A stretch of DNA of 12,714 nucleotides from an uncultured Geobacteraceae bacterium (lineage in GTDB: Bacteria > Desulfobacterota > Desulfuromonadia > Geobacterales > Pseudopelobacteraceae): assembly GCA_903879825.1 (NCBI GenBank), contig CAIRND010000407.1, positions 1 through 12,714 on the forward strand, written 5' to 3'. Shown piece after piece: positions 8,220-12,714 of this stretch (its first letter is position 1; the number at the start of each line of letters is the position of its first letter). Made by a program: the position numbers and the translations under genes. A model generated the notes under the pieces. The model was not told where the DNA came from. It saw only the letters and a list, made by a program, of their open reading frames with translations, and made no database searches.

Positions 8220-10376
8220 ATGAAAGGCAGCCTCTTTAGTGATTCATGGTATAAAGTCGCCAATATTAAGGTCAGTCTGCTTGATGCGGTTGATGTTCAG
8301 AAACAGTTCTACCGGGGCGAGTTATGGTATGTATTGAAAGATCGCTTCAATAACAGCCATTTCAAGGTGACTGCCGAAGCATACACGTTCATTGCCATGT
8401 TAAAAACAGACAAAACCATTAATGAAGTGTGGGAGGAATGCATCGCCTCTTATGATGAAGGCACGCCGACTCAGGATGAGGTGATATCGCTGCTTTCGCA
8501 ATTGCACATGAATAATTTGCTCAATTATAAAAATCAGCCAAACAATGAATTTATATTCGAGCGCCAATCTGAAAAGAAAAAAAAGGAATTCAAAAATAAA
8601 ATAATATCGCTGATGTCGATCAAAATTCCTCTCTGGAATCCGGATAGATTCCTCAATATAGTTGCACCACTCGTCAGTGGGATCGTCAGTTACAAGGGAC
8701 TAATGGTATGGTTGTTTGTCGTTATCGCAGGAGCAAAAGCGATTATCGACAACAGCCATCAAATTTATGACAACACCCAGGGAATGCTGGCGCCGTCACG
8801 GTTGGTCTACCTTTATATTGCGCTGGCACTGCTTAAGTTACTTCATGAAACGGGTCATGCGATTATGACCAAGCGCTTTGGAGGAGCGGTACACACGGTT
8901 GGCGTTATGTTTCTTGTCTTTACTCCGCTGCCGTATATGGATGCCACCAGCAGCTGGTTCTTTCAGAGTCGTTGGCAGCGTATGTTGGTTGGCTCGGCCG
9001 GCATGCTTGTTGATTTCTTTTTTGCTGCAATTGCAGCGCTCATCTGGTCTCAAACAGGTGACGGTCTGCTGCATACTCTCGCCTTTAACGTGATGGTTGT
9101 CGCTTCAATTTCAAGTTTTGTCTTTAACGCCAACCCGCTTATCCGTTTCGACGCCTATTATATTCTCTCGGATTTTCTTGAAATACCAAATCTTGCCCAA
9201 CGTTCGCGACAGCAATGGCTTTACTGGATTGAAAAATATCTATTCTCTGTCGAACACTCAATTTCTCCCTCTCTGAGCCACAAGGAAGCATTCTGGCTCT
9301 CTTTTTATGCTGTTGCCAGTCTGATTTATCGATCTTTTATTGCGGTTGTAATAATCCAGTTCATCGCGGACAAGTTCTTTGGAATCGGATTATTACTGGC
9401 GCTTGTCTCAATCGCAGCAGCCACGATACTTCCGGCGAAGTCGCTTATTACCTATCTGGCAAAGAATCCGACTCTCGAACGTTCACGAAAGAGAGCAGTA
9501 ACTGTTTCGGCACTTGCTCTACTGGCGGTGACCATCCTGGTTGCCCTCATTCCGTTTCCCTGTGCTATTAAAGCTCCAGTTGTGGTGGAGGCAAAAGAAT
9601 ACTCAAAAGTATATGCCACAACAGAAGGGGTATTAAATAAACTCCTTTTAAAAAGCGGTGATGCCGTCTCAAAGGGGGACGTGATTGCCCAACTTTCCAA
9701 TGTTGATTTAGAAACGGAAATGGCGACAGTGAAAGCTGGTTTACATCAGAACATGGCACTTAAACAGCGGGCCATGTTAGAAACGCATGACGATTTAAAG
9801 CCCCTTGCCGTTCAAGAAAAAATGCTGCACGACCAGTTAAGCCATCTTGAACAAAAGAAAGCTGGCTTGACTATTATTGCTGAGAGTACCGGGATATTTG
9901 TTGCGCCTGATGCCGAGTCGATAAAGGGGCGATGGTTGAAACGTCAAACTCGACTTGGTTCGGTTATTTCTGCAGGAAACTTCAAAAGTTCGGCCATAGT
10001 TTCCCAGGAGCAGGCTTTTGACCTGTTTAAAGAAAAGAATCTTTCTGCATCAGTAAAGCTTTATGGCAGCAGTGCTGTAAAATTAAAAGTTCACGATATT
10101 CTCGTTATTCCCTATCAAAAAGAGGAACTTCCTTCTGCAGCCCTTGGCTGGTCAGGTGGCGGTGACGTCTCCGTTTCATCATCAGATAAAAGTGGCAAAA
10201 AAACAGTTGAACCTTTTTTTGAGGTAATTGGTACGATAGAGTCAGGAACGAGCGCCATGCCGAATCTGTTGCACGGTCGCTCAGGAATTATGAGAATGAA
10301 GTTGCCGCCGGAGCCGCTATTCTTTCAGCTGTACCGACTGGTTAAGCAGACCATACAAAAAAAATATAAGGTCTAA
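8220..10376 (+). CDS. PqqD-like / M50 site-2 protease-like / HlyD fusion membrane protein
   Basis: This protein has 718 residues counted from ATG 8220, one base after the preceding stop; an upstream alternative at 8187 would overlap the GAF-HlyD gene and is less likely. Residues about 20-104 resemble a PqqD-like (RiPP recognition element type) domain: a YRGELWYVLKDR strand pair, AYTFIAML, then helices around TQDEVISLLSQLHMNNLL. A multispan region (first span about 161-180) carries the zinc metalloprotease motif HETGH at 209-213 and the second S2P motif NPLIRFDAYYILSD at 305-318, with D311 as the expected third zinc ligand, so the site looks intact. More spans run to about residue 448. After them comes an HlyD-type adaptor (lipoyl half at about 464-496, VYATTEGVLNKLLLKSG) with a coiled hairpin and a barrel region. 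It is probably the inner-membrane core of the system. It may bind or cleave a substrate leader in the membrane; this is inference. No strong ribosome binding site is seen, so coupling to the upstream gene is likely. Confidence 0.85.
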   Translation: MKGSLFSDSWYKVANIKVSLLDAVDVQKQFYRGELWYVLKDRFNNSHFKVTAEAYTFIAMLKTDKTINEVWEECIASYDEGTPTQDEVISLLSQLHMNNLLNYKNQPNNEFIFERQSEKKKKEFKNKIISLMSIKIPLWNPDRFLNIVAPLVSGIVSYKGLMVWLFVVIAGAKAIIDNSHQIYDNTQGMLAPSRLVYLYIALALLKLLHETGHAIMTKRFGGAVHTVGVMFLVFTPLPYMDATSSWFFQSRWQRMLVGSAGMLVDFFFAAIAALIWSQTGDGLLHTLAFNVMVVASISSFVFNANPLIRFDAYYILSDFLEIPNLAQRSRQQWLYWIEKYLFSVEHSISPSLSHKEAFWLSFYAVASLIYRSFIAVVIIQFIADKFFGIGLLLALVSIAAATILPAKSLITYLAKNPTLERSRKRAVTVSALALLAVTILVALIPFPCAIKAPVVVEAKEYSKVYATTEGVLNKLLLKSGDAVSKGDVIAQLSNVDLETEMATVKAGLHQNMALKQRAMLETHDDLKPLAVQEKMLHDQLSHLEQKKAGLTIIAESTGIFVAPDAESIKGRWLKRQTRLGSVISAGNFKSSAIVSQEQAFDLFKEKNLSASVKLYGSSAVKLKVHDILVIPYQKEELPSAALGWSGGGDVSVSSSDKSGKKTVEPFFEVIGTIESGTSAMPNLLHGRSGIMRMKLPPEPLFFQLYRLVKQTIQKKYKV

Positions 10377-10385
10377 TTTGCAATC

Positions 10386-12311
10386 ATGAAGGATATATAT
10401 AAATTTCATACAGGGGTGGATGGTTTATTTTACGGCCTGTACGGCTGGTATAAAAGATCGAAATTCTCTACGACCCGCTTGAGGCAAGACGCTACAACTG
10501 TTCATGGATTTTCTTTGGCGGCGGCTGAGCTTCCTGATGGGGAACTTGCGGGGGAGATACGTAAGCATAGAAGACCTTCGCGAAACGATGTTGAAAATGT
10601 ATCCGGATATTATGTCATGGGGCTGTCGTGTGAAATCTGTTTTCGTGTTTTAGGCATCCGCCCATATGTCGAGCAGATTATGGGGGCTCTTGCTATTAAC
10701 CGTGGTGTGGCCATCCAGATGCAGACCGGCGAAGGTAAAACAATCACTGCTGCCATAGCTGCTGTTAGTGCCGGGTGGAGTGGCGGCCCATGCCATGTTG
10801 TTACCTCCAACGATTATCTGGCTAAAAGGGATGCCGAATCAATGCTGCCGCTCTATGAACGATGCGGACTGTCAGTCGCTTTTGTTATCTCAGGGATGGA
10901 ACCGCCGGAGCGCCGGGCAGCATACACGCGGGATATAGTCTATTCGACAAGTAAAGAGTTGTTGGCGGATTATCTGCGTGACAGAATGTCAGAGGATGCG
11001 GAATCTGCCGTTACCAGTGAGGGAATCCGCACACTTGTTTCCGGCGGCGGTGCCAGTGGAAAAGTAATGCGCGGCCTTCATACGGCTATAATTGATGAAG
11101 CTGACAGCGTCCTGATTGATGAGGCTACGGTGCCGCTTATTATTGCAATTCCAGGCAGCAGCCCGCTCTTGAATGAAGCCGTCAGAACGGCTTTTTCCAT
11201 TTCAGAACAACTTGTGCTTGGTCAGGACTATTATGTTAATCAGCAGGCAAAATATGTCACCATTACCACTGCTGGAAATGAAGTAATAGAAACAACGGCA
11301 CACAGATTTCCTGCGGCGTGGAGAAACAACGATCGCTCATCGTATCTGATAAAACAGGCCATTATCGCCCGGTACTGTTATCACCGTGACGTCCATTATG
11401 TTGTCGATCAGGAAAAAATAGTCATTGTTGACGAAAAAACCGGGCGCATGATGGATGGCAGGAGTTGGAGCGGCGGGCTGCATCAGGCGGTGGAGGTAAA
11501 GGAATGTCTTGAAAACTCTGACCCCACCCACGCCCATATAAAAATGAGTTTTCAGATGTTCTTCCGCTTGTATGATAACCTTTCCGGCATGAGCGGTACT
11601 TTGCAAAATGTTGAAAAAGAGCTGTGGAGTGTCTATAACCTGCCGGTAATAAAAATCCCGACTCATGCCCCAAAAAAACTGATTAGCTACCCTGAAGTTG
11701 TGCGTAGGTCGTCCGAAGAAAAGTGGGATGCGGTTATTAAGGACATACTGCATCATTCAGCGAAGGGTAGGGCTGTGCTGGTTGGTATCCGTAGTGTGAG
11801 AGACAGCGAAGCCCTGTATGCGCGATTGCTTGCCTCCGGTATCTCCTCCACCGTTCTTAATGCTCTTCGCCATGAGGAAGAAGCGCGGATTATAGCTGAT
11901 GCCGGCAGGTGGGGGCAGGTTACTATCGCCACTAATATGGCCGGCCGGGGTACTGATATCGTCGTTAATCCAAAAGTGCGTGCCGTTGGTGGATTACATG
12001 TAATTGCAACTGAGCGCCATGAATCACGACGCGTGGATATGCAGCTGTTTGGCCGAACGGCCCGGCAGGGCGACCCTGGCAGTGCTCAAATGATTGTAAG
12101 TCTGGAAGATGAATTGATGAAAATATTTTCACCATCGTTTGCTGCTCCGATTTTAAAGATACTGACATGTGCCGATAAATACACATATATGGCCGTATGG
12201 TGGTTTATTGCTGTTCAGTATTTCGCGGAGCGTTCAATATCCCAATTAAGAAAAAAACTTCTTCAACAGGACTTGGCTTTGAGTAAGGCACTGTCTTTTA
12301 CCAAATATTAA
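10386..12311 (+). CDS. Short SecA-like ATPase (non-housekeeping SecA paralogue)
   Basis: The 641-residue product carries the SecA motor signature throughout: Walker A MQTGEGKT (residues 112-119), VVTSNDYLAKRDAE, the DYLRD motif, Walker B IIDEADSVLIDEA (from about 235; DEAD at 237-240), a preprotein-binding-type insert of about 110 residues, VIVDEKTGRMMDGRSWSGGLHQAVE, RLYDNLSGMSGT, TIATNMAGRGTDI, LHVIATERHESRRVD, and motif VI FGRTARQGDPG (G556-R557 through R560). Housekeeping SecA is usually 800-950 residues; this one stops about 67 residues after LEDELMKIF. It therefore lacks most of the helical scaffold and wing, and the C-terminal zinc-binding tail. A hydrophobic, aromatic helix (YMAVWWFIAVQYF) near the end may contact the membrane. 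It starts 9 nt after the M50-HlyD stop with a weak ribosome binding site. The genetic context implies a motor dedicated to the adjacent export cluster, working with SecYEG or with the M50-HlyD protein. The family is certain; the partner is not known. Confidence 0.9.
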   Translation: MKDIYKFHTGVDGLFYGLYGWYKRSKFSTTRLRQDATTVHGFSLAAAELPDGELAGEIRKHRRPSRNDVENVSGYYVMGLSCEICFRVLGIRPYVEQIMGALAINRGVAIQMQTGEGKTITAAIAAVSAGWSGGPCHVVTSNDYLAKRDAESMLPLYERCGLSVAFVISGMEPPERRAAYTRDIVYSTSKELLADYLRDRMSEDAESAVTSEGIRTLVSGGGASGKVMRGLHTAIIDEADSVLIDEATVPLIIAIPGSSPLLNEAVRTAFSISEQLVLGQDYYVNQQAKYVTITTAGNEVIETTAHRFPAAWRNNDRSSYLIKQAIIARYCYHRDVHYVVDQEKIVIVDEKTGRMMDGRSWSGGLHQAVEVKECLENSDPTHAHIKMSFQMFFRLYDNLSGMSGTLQNVEKELWSVYNLPVIKIPTHAPKKLISYPEVVRRSSEEKWDAVIKDILHHSAKGRAVLVGIRSVRDSEALYARLLASGISSTVLNALRHEEEARIIADAGRWGQVTIATNMAGRGTDIVVNPKVRAVGGLHVIATERHESRRVDMQLFGRTARQGDPGSAQMIVSLEDELMKIFSPSFAAPILKILTCADKYTYMAVWWFIAVQYFAERSISQLRKKLLQQDLALSKALSFTKY

Positions 12312-12481
12312 CAAAACATATAGCTACGGTGAGGATTATGACTGTGATTATGAAGCTGCTGGGAACTTGTTGTCACCGGAATCGCCACTGATTTATGATG
12401 TCTATGGTAATTATATTAACGGGCTGAAAAGTTGATCTTGGGATGTCGTGAATTACTTTGGCAAGGATTGCATGGATGTGT
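12312..12481. other. 170-bp convergent intergenic gap
   Basis: No intact gene or clear terminator is seen between the end of the SecA-like gene and the end of the convergent helicase gene. A plus-strand frame without a start codon is open at 12283-12432. It reads as a Tyr/Asp/Glu-rich peptide (YSYGEDYDCDYEAAGNLL...) and may be a coding remnant. A 17-codon frame at 12338-12391 follows a GGTGAGG, but with only 3 nt of spacing. Confidence 0.4.
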
Positions 12482-12714
12482 TTACAACGACCCCTGCCTC
12501 ACTAAACATCCCACTGTTATCAGCACTTTCATTCGTTTATTATGCATCTTCGCCAGCATCGGCACTGAACTGTCCACATAGTCGTAAACCTGCACCTCTT
12601 TTTTGCCGGGGTGGAGGCGATGCAGGCGTACAGCGTGCTGCACCAACATTCCTTTCCATAAAAACGGCAGGACAAGAGAGAGGGTGTCCAGGTTGATATT
12701 GTAAAATAAGAATC
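12482..12714 (-). CDS. SF2 DEAD/DEAH-type helicase, C-terminal end (5' part outside window)
   Basis: On the minus strand the frame is open from the window edge (first full codon 12712-12710) to a TAA at 12484-12482, giving 76 residues. It reads NLDTLSLVLPFLWKG, then QHAVRLHRLHPGKKEVQ, then VYDYVDSSVPMLAKMHNKRM. This matches the end of the second RecA domain in a class of SF2 helicases whose usual form is DTL-hydrophobic-W(R/K)GTLxQYxGRLHR, followed by a basic loop, IYDYVD and VPMLxxMxxKR. The RLHR arginines correspond to motif VI, with the usual Gly before them replaced by Val (HAVRLHR). Such helicases occur in restriction-like and TOTE-type conflict proteins, but the subfamily cannot be set from 76 residues. 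It converges on the export cluster and is probably unrelated to it. Whether the full gene is intact cannot be judged. Confidence 0.72.
   Translation of the reverse strand, partial: FLFYNINLDTLSLVLPFLWKGMLVQHAVRLHRLHPGKKEVQVYDYVDSSVPMLAKMHNKRMKVLITVGCLVRQGSL

Noticed and set aside
12338..12391. 17-codon frame after GGTGAGG as a small gene
   Set aside because: Spacing of 3 nt is too short, the peptide (MTVIMKLLGTCCHRNRH) has no recognisable feature, and it overlaps another open frame.
12448..12696. Plus-strand 82-codon open frame at the right end
   Set aside because: The opposite strand carries a clear helicase C-terminus over the same bases; the plus-strand peptide has no recognisable features.
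1..12714. tRNA, rRNA, CRISPR array, insertion sequence or attachment site
   Set aside because: No short regularly spaced repeats, transposase motifs, terminal inverted repeats or tRNA-like cloverleaf were seen on either strand.

Overview
The window shows a Gram-negative chromosome segment: it encodes a TolC-family outer-membrane protein, periplasmic adaptors and a giant repetitive surface-type protein. Base composition is moderate and coding density is high. Nothing here fixes the taxon. A proteobacterium, perhaps a delta-type lineage, is only a guess.

Layout: (1) positions 2-3745 hold the 3' part of a very large filamentous adhesin-like gene, cut by the left edge, with about five diverged repeats of roughly 210-270 residues and a non-repetitive C-terminus. 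(2) A 120-bp gap with a clear hairpin follows. (3) A run of five same-strand genes, tightly packed except for one 64-nt gap, occupies 3866-12311: a TolC-like outer-membrane factor; a soluble periplasmic HlyD-type adaptor; a cytosolic GAF sensor joined through one membrane span to a second HlyD-type adaptor; a PqqD-like/M50 (site-2 protease)/HlyD fusion; and a short SecA-like ATPase without the usual C-terminal part. (4) On the minus strand, 12482-12714 holds the C-terminal end of an SF2 helicase, entering from the right edge and convergent with the cluster. The 170 bp between the two holds no intact gene that I can defend.

How the genes may work together (inference): the five genes look like a dedicated export machine for the adhesin. 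Outer-membrane channel and adaptor parts resemble a type I or tripartite system, but the window has no ABC transporter, no RND pump and no TpsB/Omp85 partner. The only ATPase of the export type is the SecA-like protein, and the only polytopic inner-membrane protein is the M50-HlyD fusion. A SecA-type motor combined with a TolC/HlyD envelope conduit and a PqqD-like putative peptide-binding domain is the most interesting thing here. I know of no named secretion type with this composition, though related clusters may already have been catalogued in databases.
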